Below are positions 1 to 17,894 of a stretch of DNA of 64,000 bases, in pieces (position 1 is the stretch's first letter; the number at the start of each line of letters is the position of its first letter). The position numbers were made by a program, and so were the translations under genes. The notes under the pieces are model-generated. The model saw only the letters and a list, made by a program, of their open reading frames with translations. It had not been told where the DNA came from and made no database searches. The DNA is from Varanus komodoensis (taxonomy: Eukaryota > Chordata > Lepidosauria > Squamata > Varanidae): assembly GCF_004798865.1 (NCBI RefSeq), contig NW_025336126.1, positions 2,052,518-2,116,517 of the forward strand, in the 5' to 3' direction.

Positions 1-39
1 CCCCCCCCCCCACCTCACAATCCACTCAGCAAATTGCTA

Positions 40-260
40 GGGGGCCATCTTAAGAGAGGTACTTGGGAAAACCTCATTGGGCTTCGCATATTTGCAGCCA
101 TTTTGGATGTGGTCAATTCGTGGGAATAGCTGTACTTCACTAAAAACGGCAGCCATCTTTGCTATAGGAAGGCGGCCGTCGTTTGGTTGGGTCTCACCAT
201 GGCAACGGTCCTGACGCTGCGCCGGGCAAAAGATCCATCTCGTATATGCTCCCAGGAGGT
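40..260 (-). promoter_or_regulatory. Candidate promoter fragment with clustered YY1-like sites
   Basis: Three YY1-type cores read on the minus strand (GCCATCTT at 44-51 and 152-159, GCCATTTT at 97-104), followed by an RFX/X-box-like element whose perfect half-site GGCAAC lies at 201-206. CpG content is raised around 165-235. In human, SPHK2 lies head to head with RPL18, so this could be the promoter of a minus-strand gene that leaves the window. That is inference. No exon of SPHK2 is recognisable here, and the 105-codon minus-strand frame across the block resembles nothing I know. Confidence 0.3.
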
Positions 261-1379
261 TCAAATGCACCCCCTCTATAAGTGAGGAACATTTCAGCTT
301 CCCTTTAAGGTATCCCTTCCTGAACAAAGCAATGCCCGAAACAGATATATTCATACATGACTGCTGACAAATTCACCAAGAGTTTCAATTCTATTTCCTG
401 TGGTTTAATTAAGAACCAAGGTTTATATTAGTATTATCACACTACATATCACCATTACAATTATGTCTGTGTCATCACCCAACCTTCTGCACTTCGTATT
501 TCCGTTTCCTCTGACAACACTGCTACAACTCCTTACTGCCCTATTATACACATATGCAGCTACTGATCTGAGGTGAATATTTCATGCATAAGAACGCGAA
601 AGCGTATGGCATTTGGAGGGCTTTCATTCATAGGATCATCATAAGCTGGAGACGACTTGATAGCGGACAACAAGAAAGAGTAAATTCGCTAGGTTTTAAG
701 GTGTCACAAGGCTCTTGGTAGTTTCTGCTGCAACAGAATAACCCTTGAGGAAACTGGAATATTTTGGATATCCCATGAAATCATGAGATTTTTCTCCTCC
801 CCATCTGCTCCAGAGGCTTGTATATTGTTAAAAAAGACCAAGTGGCTGAGGAAATGTGGAGATTATCATACACAGTACTTGTAAGGAATCCTTTACCCCT
901 GACCTGCACTTTGGAGCTAGCAGTAGAGGACTACATTGTAGAGGCTGTTGTGAGCCACTGAAACCTCGCCTCACAGATTCAGTTCAGAAACAATAATAAA
1001 CTACATTTACAACCGTAGAGCCATTTTCTCAAATAAAAAGAATGATCTCCAACAATAATATTTTCCGCACACCATCAGACCTTAGGTTGAAATAACATGA
1101 ACTCCTATCTTTGCTTGTAGTTCTCCGGGATGGCGTAACGATACGCTATTGCCGACAACTCCATTCACGTCTGAATTTCTTTACTGTTTCCTGTACCCAG
1201 CTGCCCGCTTTAACCCCTCTAACGAAGGTAAAGACGTATCGTTAAAAAATAACCATGAAGTGCCCTATAGGCCAAAGAAATGGCTTTTCTATATTGTGTT
1301 GCGTCTATGGTGCATAGTCTATCGTCAAGAATCGCCATAGAGTGTCGAAGCCACGCCCCTTCCCTTTACTCGTCTCTTC
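261..1379. other. Intergenic, no gene seen
   Basis: AT-rich sequence between the YY1-like cluster and the RPL18 promoter. No open frame of interest and no named repeat were recognised. A 9-bp inverted repeat (AACGATACG near 1137 and CGTATCGTT near 1234) is the only structure noted and may be chance. Confidence 0.5.
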
Positions 1380-1450
1380 CTTCCCATAATTCTTTGCGGG
1401 GTTGCGGCCTCTTCCTTTTTCTTTTTTTCCTAGGGGCTGTCGGCACCGCC
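1380..1450 (+). promoter_or_regulatory. RPL18: RPL18 core promoter and 5'TOP tract
   Basis: A long pyrimidine run at about 1408-1432 lies directly before the RPL18 start codon. Vertebrate ribosomal protein genes begin transcription at a C inside such a tract, giving a terminal oligopyrimidine (TOP) 5' end that puts translation under mTOR/LARP1 control. No TATA box is seen at the usual distance. The 5'UTR would be only some 20-40 bases, typical of this gene class. Confidence 0.7.
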
Positions 1451-8109
<6,659 letters not shown>

Positions 8110-8150
8110 ATTGATTCTTAGTGAAAATCAAGATGTACCATTTACCACAC

Positions 8151-8156
8151 ATTAAA
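8151..8156 (+). promoter_or_regulatory. RPL18: RPL18 poly(A) signal ATTAAA
   Basis: An ATTAAA hexamer 41 bases after the RPL18 stop, in the position expected for the short 3'UTR of a ribosomal protein mRNA. Confidence 0.75.
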
Positions 8157-9455
8157 GCTGCCATGCTGGATGTCAGCTAACACCCAGATACTGTATTGTT
8201 TGCTAAACAGGAGGCACGAGTACACACACTCAGTCTGATTTGTGTCTTTGCACAGTCTTTACTGAACATACCTTGGCAAGATTCCTCAGTGAATAAAGGG
8301 GTGGGATGGAATAGTGAAATTATTGCTGCGACTAGTCTGGTGATAGAAATATTTTGGAAATGGAGTACATTTCACAGCTCAGAGAGAGTGCCTGCGAAGA
8401 GGGCCATCTTAATGGGAAGCAGTTGCGGGGGCTTCGTAGGTGTCCTTGGGCGCTTATGCCAGTAACAAAGTGGACAAACATGGAATAGTGTCTTAAACCT
8501 GAAGGAACCATGAGTGAAAACAAAGGGAAGGCTGTTGCTCTCAGTTGGAAAAGAGGAACTAGCAAAGCTGATAAAGCTGACAGATGCTTGCCAATTTTCC
8601 TTTTTTTGCCTATAGGAATCTTCCCATCATTTGAAAAGGTTAAATCACAGCCATTCCATTTGTAGTTTGAGAGCTCCATGGAGCACACAGCTAGGAATAG
8701 ATAAGGTGGGCATGTCGTGAGCAGAGCCAGCTGGAGCTAGACGGAGCCCGGGAGGCCCCTTCTGACTCGCTCCGTTTCTATGTTTCTCTGCTACCCTGGT
8801 TGCTGGCTGCCAGGAATTGCACACAAGCAAGTGCATTAGATGTTGTGTAGGTGAGTGCAGTGAAGAGGCAGGTGGAGGAAAGATGGCGCTCTCTTTCCTT
8901 CATGGCACCCAGTAGAGGAACAGGTGGCTGTCAGAAGAGGGAACCCCTCTCCATGCACTCTGCAGGCTAGTAATGGGGTGGTGGGGGGGGCTGTGTTATT
9001 TAGAAGACTGTTCATGTCCAACAGATGCTGTATGGTTGCCTGGTTGGAGTGGCTTGCTTAAGAAAGGAGGGACTGGTGAGAAGAACCAGGCCTTCTAAGA
9101 TCCCCGGGAGACAAGTGAGAACACAGGCTTGCTAGTACTTCTAGATTTGCCCTCATTTAGGCAAGCAATTTAGGGAAACCCTTTAAGATCAAAGTAGTAC
9201 TAAATCCTGGAATTGAATGGCAGTGTCTGCCAGAAAACCCACATCCTCAGGAATGGCTGTCAGCTTGTTATGTGTGGTAGACAAGAAGCAGATGCAGAAA
9301 CATTCTGAATATGTATTGATTTCAAATTGGGAACTCCAAAGCACCAAATAGGTCTTGGGGGTAGAGTCGCACGGGGGCAGCAGTAGCTGCATTTGGCAGC
9401 ACTCATGTAAGAGGTAAACGAAGCGAAGCCCACTGGGGATGCAGGAGGCCAAGCG
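8157..9455. other. Intergenic between RPL18 and the transposase-derived gene
   Basis: Convergent 3' ends of two genes. Apart from a CR1 tail at 8700-8792, I see no gene or named element. The minus-strand gene's poly(A) signal was not found as a perfect AATAAA here; a variant AATACA near 9310 is possible. Confidence 0.5.
8700..8792 (+). mobile_element. CR1 LINE 3' end
   Basis: The block ends with the CCCGGGAGGCCCCTTCTGACT core and a TTTCTATG repeat, the hallmark of short 5'-truncated CR1 tails. The same tail recurs at 13258-13362 and 28055-28125. Confidence 0.65.
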
Positions 9456-12259
9456 CTACACTAGCCCCATGGGTTCATGCAGCAGACAAGCCAGGTAGCA
9501 GGCAATGGTCCATGCCCTGGCCACTTGGCCTTCCATGTTCTGTGGATGGATGATGCGCAGGAAGCGGAAGCTGAAAGCCTTGTCCGTCAGGCTGCGGAAG
9601 CTCAGCACCTGCCTCTTGGATGCCTCCTGCCTCGCCATCAGCTGCACGGGTCCGGCCTGCAGGAACGGGGGCAGGGTGGGCAGCTCCTCGCCAGTTCCCG
9701 CACCAAAGGTTAAGAAGCCGCTGGGAGCCGCCAGCGCGTAGCCGGGAATGGAATAGCGGGCTCTGGTGCCCCAGGGAGTTTCTCCTTTGCCCCGTGTCCG
9801 TCCCTGGGCTTCGAGGAAAAGCTCTGCACAGTCCAAAGCTAATAGTGGCACATCATGAAGTATGAGGGACCGCTGTGGCTTGAAGCTGTCTACGTAGCGC
9901 CGGCTGCAGGCGACTGGAATCTGCAGTGGGGGGGAAGCATTACTTTGCTTACTTGCTTTCCATAGGTATTAGGTTACAGTTTCAGAGATGTGATCTAGGT
10001 TTAGGTGGTTGCTGACTTCAACCTGCCAGCAGAATGGCAGCCTGCCACCACAGCTGGGGCTTATGGGAGCTGTAGTGGAATACATCTGAAGGGTACCAGG
10101 TTGGGGAAGACTGCTGTAAGGGGGGAAGTGGTACAGCCCCTTCACTTTGCTTCTGTTTTGGTTGAATTCAACCTGGTACAGAATGGTTTGGAAAACCTTA
10201 TGTGGACACAGTGGTCCATTTTCAGACAGGGCTGTGTTAAAGGCCTACTGGAAATCAGTAGCTGAGTTTGTTGTAGTTAATTTATCATAAATGTTTTGGA
10301 CTTCAGCTCACAAAAACTCTTGCCATTGTGTCCAGGAATGCCGGGCATCTTGGACATCTGCTTTCTGCCCACCTCTTTAGCATAAAGAACATTCTTTGCA
10401 TTTGTGTTATTGTGTAGAATAGCATTTTCCTCACAAATGCAAGAAAATCCATGTTGGGAGGGACTGCAGCTCAAACTTCAGTCCTGCAAGAAATTTGTGC
10501 AGTGGATCTGTATATCTGCTTCCACCAAGGATAATCAAATCCCCTTTCTGACCACAAGAAGTTGAGTGAGTTCTGGGCAGTGCTGGGGTTGTGCAGGAAG
10601 CAGTCCCAAACCATTCACTGCTCTTGTCAGCTGTCTTTGCCAATGAGTTGCATTAAAGAAATTGAATGAATGGAGTCTGATCTCTCCCCCTTGTGTTTTA
10701 AACGGTTCCATTATTGATCCTTCCTCCCACTCATTTTCTGACCCCAGCTTTTTTGGACAGGGGATGTGCAAGCAGTCTACTTTGGCATCCTTCAAGAACC
10801 ACAGAAGAAAAGGTGGTATGGTACCAAATGCAAGAAAAAAGATACTTCTTTTTTCTTGTGTTTGCTGACCTCCCATCTTCAGGGTAAAACTTAGTGGCCC
10901 ATTAAAGCCTTACAGCTTCCTCAGGGGTGGCTGTTTAAGCAGTCATTCAAAGCATAACCAAAACTTGCCTTCCACACTCTCATTACTTTTGAAGTGGTGT
11001 TGAAGGTAATCTTGTTTACTGTTGCTTCTTCCATGCTCATTTAACGTCTAGCATAAAATGAAGCTAGACTCTTGTCTTGACGGAGAGAAAATGGGGACCC
11101 CAGTTACTCACCTGCCTCATCCTTTGTTCCATGATCTCCATCCAGCTGAGCCAGTAGCGGGATGCCGTGGATTCGGAGATGTGGAACCGGAAGGCCACAT
11201 CTTGTAGAAGCAGCCCCAGGCGCAAGCGGACAAGCACCAAGAACAGCTGGTTCTCGGGGCTGAGAGCGCTGTGAGGGCTGTTCTCGGGGCTCCCCTTGCC
11301 ATCGAGAAGGAAGTCCAGAAAGGCCGCAAGGCGGGAGTATTCATCGAAGCCCGTGTAGAACCGCAGCCACTTGCTGTGTCCCTTGATGCTCTCGAGAGAG
11401 AAGGCCCTGTGCTGGGCTTGAGCGTCTTGCTGTCCCTGCAGCTGCCTGCTCAGAGAGAGGACAGCAGCACCGCTGGCGTCCCGCTCCCTGCATAAGCGTT
11501 GCCTGGTGTGCTCCAGCTGGTCCCGCTCACAGCGCAGGTTCCGATTCTCCGCCTCAAGCTGTGAAATGCGTTCTCCGAGGTCCGAGAGGAGAGTCCAGCT
11601 CTCACCCGTGCTCTCCTGTGGCAGTGAGGGAGAAAGCTGCAGTTGTGTGGTCATTCCGATCACAATTCCCCCCGATCACAGCCAGTGCCAGCTCCAGGCT
11701 TCTGAGGGCCACTGAGCCCTCACAGCTTGCCTTCCTGTGGCCGGTGGCATCAGCCGCTGTCACTCCTCATCCTCTTCTGCAGTGCTGCTGCTTGCTTGCT
11801 TGCTTGCACCACAGGCAGAAAGCCAGGGCCAGGGAGGTGGTGGCATCCACCACAGGCCCCCGTCTCCCCACGGCCATTACCTGGCCAAAGCAAGAAGCAG
11901 GTGAACCAGCAGGTCGCAATGGTGAAGAGGAGGACTTTCTCAGTGAGCCCCCTGCTGTCATGTGCCCAGCCCTGCCGACCCTGATGCCACTCCGGATGTT
12001 CAACCCTTACCCGCAGTTCCTGACATTCTTTCTGGCTGGCTTCCACCACTCCCCGCAGGCTGAAAAGGAGCTCGCTTTGGTGGTGCACTGTGCCCCTTAA
12101 CTCCCTGACAAGCCTCTTCAGTGCTTCTGCCTCCTCGGGGATGCAATAATCACTGTGGTCGTGCAGTGCCAGCTCGGAGCCGTGCAGGTGACGGGGTGAT
12201 TGCCTGGTCTCCTCCATCTGCTCAGCTGCACGGACCAGGTTGCCAAGACTGGAGGCCAT
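9456..12259 (-). CDS. Domesticated transposase-like protein (coiled coil, HTH_Tnp_4, degenerate DDE_Tnp_4)
   Basis: Three coding exons on the minus strand, 12259-12011, 11615-11112 and 9920-9456, all in phase 0 with canonical splice sites, give 405 intact codons. Residues 43-145 are Glu/Gln/Leu/Arg-rich and predicted coiled coil. Residues 160-250 (WLRFYTGF..., then SPENQLFLVLVRLRLGL... and ESTASRYW) match the helix-turn-helix found before DDE_Tnp_4 domains in Harbinger/ISL2EU-type transposases. Residues 278-287 (ALDCAELFLE) correspond to the first catalytic Asp motif. The segment that should follow, carrying the second Asp and the conserved arginine/His-Val-Glu motif, is much shorter and lacks both acidic residues, so cutting activity is unlikely. 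I see no terminal inverted repeats or target duplication. Intact frames across spliced exons point to host selection. The start Met lies six bases after a good acceptor at 12264, implying a 5'UTR exon upstream, perhaps in the CpG block at 14380-14560. Function unknown; a nuclear DNA-binding role is inferred. Confidence 0.75.
10015..10110. repeat. Diverged fold-back MITE copy
   Basis: Half of the window's common fold-back repeat (GGGAGCTGTAGT... followed by ACATCTG), located in intron 2 of the transposase-derived gene. Confidence 0.45.
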
Positions 12260-12264
12260 TTCTG

Positions 12265-13974
12265 CTGTGGAGAGATGGAGTTTGGGGTATTTCACCCTGC
12301 CTCTCAGTGGCCTGCCTCTCAAATGCCAGTTCTACAGTGCTTAACATGGCTCCTTTCAGTGCATTCTGGGAAATGTAGCGCAATGAAATAGCCATGGAAG
12401 CTGCAGTTCCCAGGGTTCTTCGTCAGTAGCTGCAACAGGCTTACACCCGTGCGAAACCATGTTAAAAGACCCACTTCCCCCAGCCTGGTGTTGCCAGGCT
12501 TTTATAAACCATTCAGTCAGCAGATAGCTCTCATATTAGTTTTATGTTGTTGTCACACATTTTATTGTGTGATGGGGGTTTTTTGTGGAGGGGTGGTGGT
12601 GAACCTGTGTAAATTTAACCCTGTTTAAACTGCTCTGGGAACCTGCTGGTTAAAGACCAGGATAAGATTAATTGGTTGGATAGCCTCTTCTGGAGCTAGT
12701 AATTCTGAAATAGGAGTGACTGACATAATTTTGTCCTATTTGTCAGGCAACCCACCCCCACCAACCTCCATTCCCTGCTTCACCAGTCGCAACCTCCCAT
12801 AGCAGGTTGGTGACAACTACTGCACCTAACCCAAATGAAAACGGAGATGGGGGCACTGCTCTGCAGCTGCTTTGAATGGAGACCCCTGTTAGCCCCAGCT
12901 AATTTGGCTAATTATCAGGAATACTGAGAGCTCTAGTCCAAAACATCTGGAGGACACTAAGCTTGGGAAGGCTGCTTTGGAGCATACCATCTTAAAAAAA
13001 CTCACCAAGAAGCTCAAGAGGCTTGAGTAAAACAGTCGAGATCAGGGCTTGAGCAACAAGCATCCAATCCAGTTAAAAGGCAGAGCTTCCCTCTTTGGTG
13101 TCCTTGCTTGGACAGAAGGGGGGCAACTGGCTGAAGGCCTTCAGTCCTCCAGTTCAGTCTTTCCCAAACTAGTGCACTCCAGATGCTTTAGACTGCAACT
13201 CCCAAGACAGCTGTTTGCTAGGACTGATGGTATCTTTGTTCAAAGATAGGCTGGACGTGCACATGGTGGGCATGTCGTGAGCGGAGCCGGCTGGTGCCGG
13301 AGGTCAGACTGGATGGCCCGGGAGGCCCCTTCTGACTCGCTCTGTTTCTATGTCTCTATGACTGACGGTAGTTGCGGTCCAAAAGATCTGGTGGGTGACA
13401 GGGTGGGGGAGGCTGCTTTAGCTGGTGTCATCCCTTCCCCTTCTGGTGCATCTGTTCACACCTGGTGATAGGTTATGCCACAATTACTATGTGCTGCCTT
13501 GGGGGAAGACGGATGGATGCAAAAAATGAAGGACGAGTTTCCCAGAGTTTCACCCTCTCTGGTGGATCAGTACTGGTGACATGCTAGGGAACCCAGTCCT
13601 TATGGATGCAGGATACCATGGTGCTCCTGTGCTGGTTGCTGGCAGCGCCGCTTTCCCTTCCTCTTTCTAGCCCGACAGGATCTTGTGGCCACTTCCATCT
13701 CTGGTCCGTAGTGGGCAGCAAAGACACACGCTGACTTCTGGGATTCCTGTTTTGCGAGGAGTCAGGGTTAGGAGACACCACTATCAGGTTAAAACATAAA
13801 ATACACATCACAATAATTCCTGTTCTGGTTCGGGGGCTCAGTCCAAATATGAGGATTCACAGTGAGCTCAGCTTAAACGGAGATGTCTCCAAAAAATTAA
13901 AAACTTTTTAAAGTGTGTAGATAGGTGGCTAGATAGATTTCAGGTAATTGATTGTAATTATTCCTATCATCATG
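12265..13974. other. Intron or upstream region of the transposase-derived gene
   Basis: No coding exon seen. It contains pieces of the fold-back repeat near 12880-12965 and 13180-13400, the latter interrupted by a CR1 tail at 13258-13362. Confidence 0.45.
13258..13362 (+). mobile_element. CR1 LINE 3' end
   Basis: Same CR1 tail as at 8700, ending in TTTCTATGTCTCTATG. It appears to have inserted into a copy of the fold-back MITE, whose two arms lie on either side. Confidence 0.65.
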
Positions 13975-14160
13975 TTCCATTTTTTTCCTACAAGGAACCC
14001 AAGATGGCGTCTTCTTCCCCATTTTATTCTCACAACAACCTTGTGAGGTAGGTCAGGCTGAGAGTCAAGACTGGCCCAAAGTCATCCAGTGAGCTTCATG
14101 TCCAGGTAGAACTCAGATCTCTTGAGTCCTTGTCTAATGCTGCAAGCACTACATCTTATT
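13975..14160 (-). repeat. Old CORE-SINE copy
   Basis: Diverged minus-oriented CORE-SINE with the CACAACAACCTTGTGAGGTA and CTGGCCCAAAGTCA segments still visible. Confidence 0.6.
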
Positions 14161-14379
14161 AGTTATGCTAGCTGGGGGATTATGGGGATTGCAGTCCCAC
14201 GCATCTGGAGAGAATAGGTTGGGGAAGCACGGTACATGGGTTCCTTGCAAGGCAAGCAAAACATGCGGCAAAAATACTTCGAGCTTGTTGCAAGGGCAGT
14301 AGCCAAAAAGGAAGGTGAAGATGCCCTACGCGAGGCCTGCCCCAATCCGAAAGCACCGCAGTGGGGACTGGGGCAGTCC

Positions 14380-14560
14380 CAGTACCTGGCGGGAATCACG
14401 GTCGTTCTCCATCGCTCTCCATGCAGCCTCGTTTCCCATCCAAAATGGCGGCCGCAGTGAATCTGCCCTATCTGCTCCTCCAATACGGCTACAGGAGGAC
14501 GAACGGCAACCGTGGCTCCCTCAACCAAGATGGCGGCGCCAGGCTCAGACGCAATGAAGT
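14380..14560. promoter_or_regulatory. Candidate TATA-less promoter with two YY1 sites
   Basis: A CpG-rich block holding two strong YY1 motifs in the same orientation, AAAATGGCGGC at about 14442-14452 and AAGATGGCGGC at 14527-14537. It lies about 2.1 kb upstream of the first coding exon of the transposase-derived gene. On the minus strand a plausible donor (GCCAG|GTACTG, exon end 14386) follows, so a 5'UTR exon could start here. The plus strand reads a short frame beginning MAAAVNLPYLL from the first YY1 site, which I take as incidental. Direction of transcription is unresolved. Confidence 0.45.
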
Positions 14561-16399
14561 ACAAGGGCGCTCAGCCAGCACTTGGGTCCTGGCTGCTGAG
14601 TAGAACGGGCATTGTTCAATAACAATTTAGTATGGGGAAGGGAAAACACAAAGGCTAAAGTAGGCATTTCCACAATCCCCCGAAGAATGCAGTTTTGATT
14701 CTTCACCCACTGTGCTTTGCGGGTGCTTTTCAGGGCATCGTCATCCTCCAGGGGTTCTTCAGTGTTTTACAATCTGTTCTACAGGGATTTTTTTGGCGGG
14801 GGGGAGGGGAAGGTTAGATCCAAGGGGCTTTTCTACATAATGCCTTTAACCACTTTGCACAGGTTTCTGCTTCCAAATTCTTTGCGATATTACGATCAGC
14901 TACTTTACACCTGTTACTTTGGGAGGAGGTAAGGGGGTGCTCTACCTTTATGTTCCATTGTACAAGCACAAGGTGTTGTGTAGAAGAGCAAAAACACTTG
15001 TGCCTCTCATTCCAGTTTATTCTGACATTTTCAGATAATGCTATGCTTTAGGCTTTTCTGCGTACACTAGTGATTTCTTGTGGACATTATTGTGATTTTC
15101 CAGCTTCATTTCTGTAGTTTTCAGAGCATTTGCCTGGTTTTATTTTATTTAGAACAGGGAAAACGGTGCTCCTGCCTATCTGTACTATAGCAGAGCTCCA
15201 CCTAGAGGCTGAATAGAGGAAAAGCAAGAAAGGAAAAGCATTTTGTGTAGAGCCGGGCTCTCAATGCTGCAACAAAACCAAAGTGAGATACAGTGATCAA
15301 GGCCCTCATGTAGAAAAGCTCTTTTCTTAATCTAAGCAGAAACCGAAGAAGAAGCGTCAAAAATATTTGAAAAGTGAGGGAGAAATCTGGAGACGATGGT
15401 GACATTATGTTAAACACCCATAAGCTACTATGTGTGAAGAATTACAGGTGTGCTGTAAACCCCACCTATAGAGAAGCTAAGGAAAGTGGCATATTTGGAA
15501 ATGGTGGAAATGAAATGCTCCTGTGCCACAGCACCACCTAGTGGTTGTTTCATAGAACATACTGAAAGGCAAAGAAGCTAAAATCCTTGGGGGAAAAATC
15601 ATACAAAGTTGCTGATCTGATCCCGCAAAGAATCCAGTGGTGGGTTAAAAGCCTCATCCATGGACAGTTTATGCCAAATGGCTTTTAGGTTGGACCCCTG
15701 CGAATTGCCAAAAAAGAGGAAATGCATGACCAAAAAGAGAACAAGGGAGGGTGCTATTTGCATAATCTTTGCATATGCTTATATGTATGTGTGCATGTCT
15801 AGGCAGGGCTCCTCAGACAGGCACCCCGCCTACCTCCACCACCCTTCCCTCAACCACCAGTTGTTTGTGGCTTCCAAGTTAAGCTAAAACATGCTAATAT
15901 TTTCGGTCTGTCCCTTTTGCCTCAGCCCACACACCACTCAAGTGCAGCCTCTGAAAACTTCTCTGAAACGAAGTTTGGCCCTCAGACTGAAGGAGGTTCT
16001 GCACTACCTAAATGGAGGATAACATTAAAAAAGATGGCGGTTCAGCGGTGAAAGCTCTTTGAACAGAGGACTGCCCTTTGTAAAAGAGGCCCCATAGCCA
16101 TCCTAGGAGGGCTTCCCACACATCACCAAAGGAGAGAACAGAGGAGGACCCACATTTTCATATAAAAGTGCATATGCTAATCTCCTTGTGTGTAGCTGCA
16201 CATTTAGATGCGGTGACTGTAATTTACACAGAAACGCAACACTCCTCACCATAAGCTGGGAGCCTGACCAGGCGGGCAGAGGCTGCTGTCCAGGAGCAAA
16301 CCGCAGGGCAGAGAAACCAAGCCCGTGCTGCTATCTAGCCTTCTTATGGTTCTTTAAATGGGTCACGGCCTGGGCAGAGCCGGGCAGAGCCCTGGAGAG
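14561..16399. other. Intergenic, no gene seen
   Basis: Two phrases of the type CACCTAGAGG / CACCTAGTGG near 15190 and 15535 may mark a degraded interspersed element about 350 bp long. No frame or RNA gene was recognised. Confidence 0.4.
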
Positions 16400-16735
16400 C
16401 ATCAAGGGCAGGCAGAGCTGGGCGCCTGCCAAGGCCCACGGCAGCTGCCCAGCACTGACAGGTGCCCCATCGGCGGCTGCCCCTCTTCCCCACTGCGCCC
16501 TGGTGGTTCTTCTGCCTTGTGCTGGCCTGGGCAACCATGCAGGTGAGATGGAGGAGCAGTGGATGCCCCGGCTGCTTGCGCCCCAGCTCCCTGCCTGTCT
16601 TGCGAGGAAGCAAGCGGAGCAACGAGAAAGAAGAAGAGAAGCCATTGCAAGGGGTGACCACAGGGGCGGGCGGGCAGGCAGGCCCCCTGAGGGTGACGCC
16701 CCGCTGAGGGAGTCTTGTCCTCCAAAGCCTGGAGC
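16400..16735. repeat. GC-rich dispersed module, copy 1
   Basis: About 330 bp of GC-rich sequence whose order of phrases (CTGACAG..., TTCTTCTGCC, AGATGGA, CCAGCTCCCTGCCT, AAGCAA, GCAGGCAGG) recurs at 52740-53100. The 196-codon plus-strand frame across it is therefore repeat sequence and not a gene. Confidence 0.5.
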
Positions 16736-17132
16736 CAGTGCTGTTAATAGCCTTTCAGATAGAGAGCGCACTCTGTAAAGTAGGGCATGCAAGCCCCCGG
16801 GAGACCCACCTGCTGGCTGGTCTCATCCACCTCCACGCTGGAGCTCCTCAGGCCTCCAAACGTACAGGCACTTCCACAGAGAGAGCCAGGAAAGAGCTGC
16901 TTGCTGGCAAAGTACGTTGAATACAGGGAATTACTAGGAAGGATTTCTATCTTTCCACCTTGGGCCTCTGTTCTATGCATTATCTTTTTCTAAGGGAATC
17001 TTTTCACATCCTCTCTGCTCTCCATGAGAGGTAAGTTTGGTTTGCTACATTTCTACATGGTGTTAAAGGTACTAGAGCAAGGCTAGGAAAAGGTGGGCTA
17101 TCCCATATATGTAGAAAAGGAATAGGCAAACC

Positions 17133-17224
17133 CTCCAGATGTTTTGGACTACAGCTCCCATAGTACCTATCCATTGACCATCCTGGCTGGAGCTGATGGA
17201 AGCTGTAATCCAAAACCCCTGGAG
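17133..17224. repeat. Fold-back MITE (well preserved copy)
   Basis: Short element whose two arms, CCAGATGTTTTGGACTACAG and the inverse ending CCAAAACCCCTGG, pair as a hairpin around a loop of about 50 bp. This family has more than ten copies in the window and is one of its commonest repeats. Confidence 0.65.
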
Positions 17225-17529
17225 GACACTGGTTTGTGACCACTGGTATAGGACACTCAACCTGCCCACCCCGCTATGAGCATTTAGTGAATGTCACATG
17301 CGTTCTTTGCAGAAAAATGTGAAAAGCTACATCCATTTGCCAGAGATTTACCAGAAATCTTCCTTCCAGAAAGAATACTTTGCTCCAGAGAAAACACCTG
17401 GAAAGGGAAAACATACACGGGATTTTACTATTGGGTAGGAGAACCAGAGCCGTTGCAAGGCTGTGCCATGTAGCCTTCGAGGGAGAACATGGTGGTAAGG
17501 AGGAAAGAAGTGTGGTCTGAAGAGACAAA

Positions 17530-17662
17530 GGCACCCACCATGTTGAAGCTAAGCAGGTCTGGGGCTGGCCTGAGCTTGGAGGGGAGACCACTGGCAATGA
17601 CATGGAGCTACCTTGAGTTCCATAATGGAAGAAAGACGGGATATAAATATAATAAACAAACC
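17530..17662 (+). repeat. 5S rRNA-derived SINE
   Basis: The head reads TGAAGCTAAGCAGGTCTGGG followed by GGAGGGGAGACCACTGGCAA, matching the internal promoter region of 5S rRNA (boxes A, IE and C). The tail (GACGGGATATAAATATAATAAA) is of the L2 LINE type. Two further copies lie at 34070-34165 and 23970-24115. Confidence 0.7.
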
Positions 17663-17894
17663 TCAAGGGCATTGGCATTGAAAAAACCAAGCGGCTGCAT
17701 TTCTATGCAAAGCTCCAATGTATCTATTGTGAGAACAGTGATGATTCACACCACCAGTTGCACTGATGTCAACACCTGGAGAGAGAAAATAAAACCTTGG
17801 TCTCAGTTGAGTCCGAAGTGAATAGAATTAAACTCCGCTTCTGCATTCTTATTCAGCAGTTTCATCCTGGTAGCTCCTTTTAAACATTCTTTGT

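Noticed and set aside
37-354. 105-codon minus-strand frame at the window start, considered as an SPHK2 5' exon
   Set aside because: The translation does not resemble SPHK2 or another known protein; the block looks like promoter sequence.
16188-16778. 196-codon plus-strand frame
   Set aside because: Overlaps the GC-rich dispersed module also present at 52.74 kb; frame not conserved between copies.
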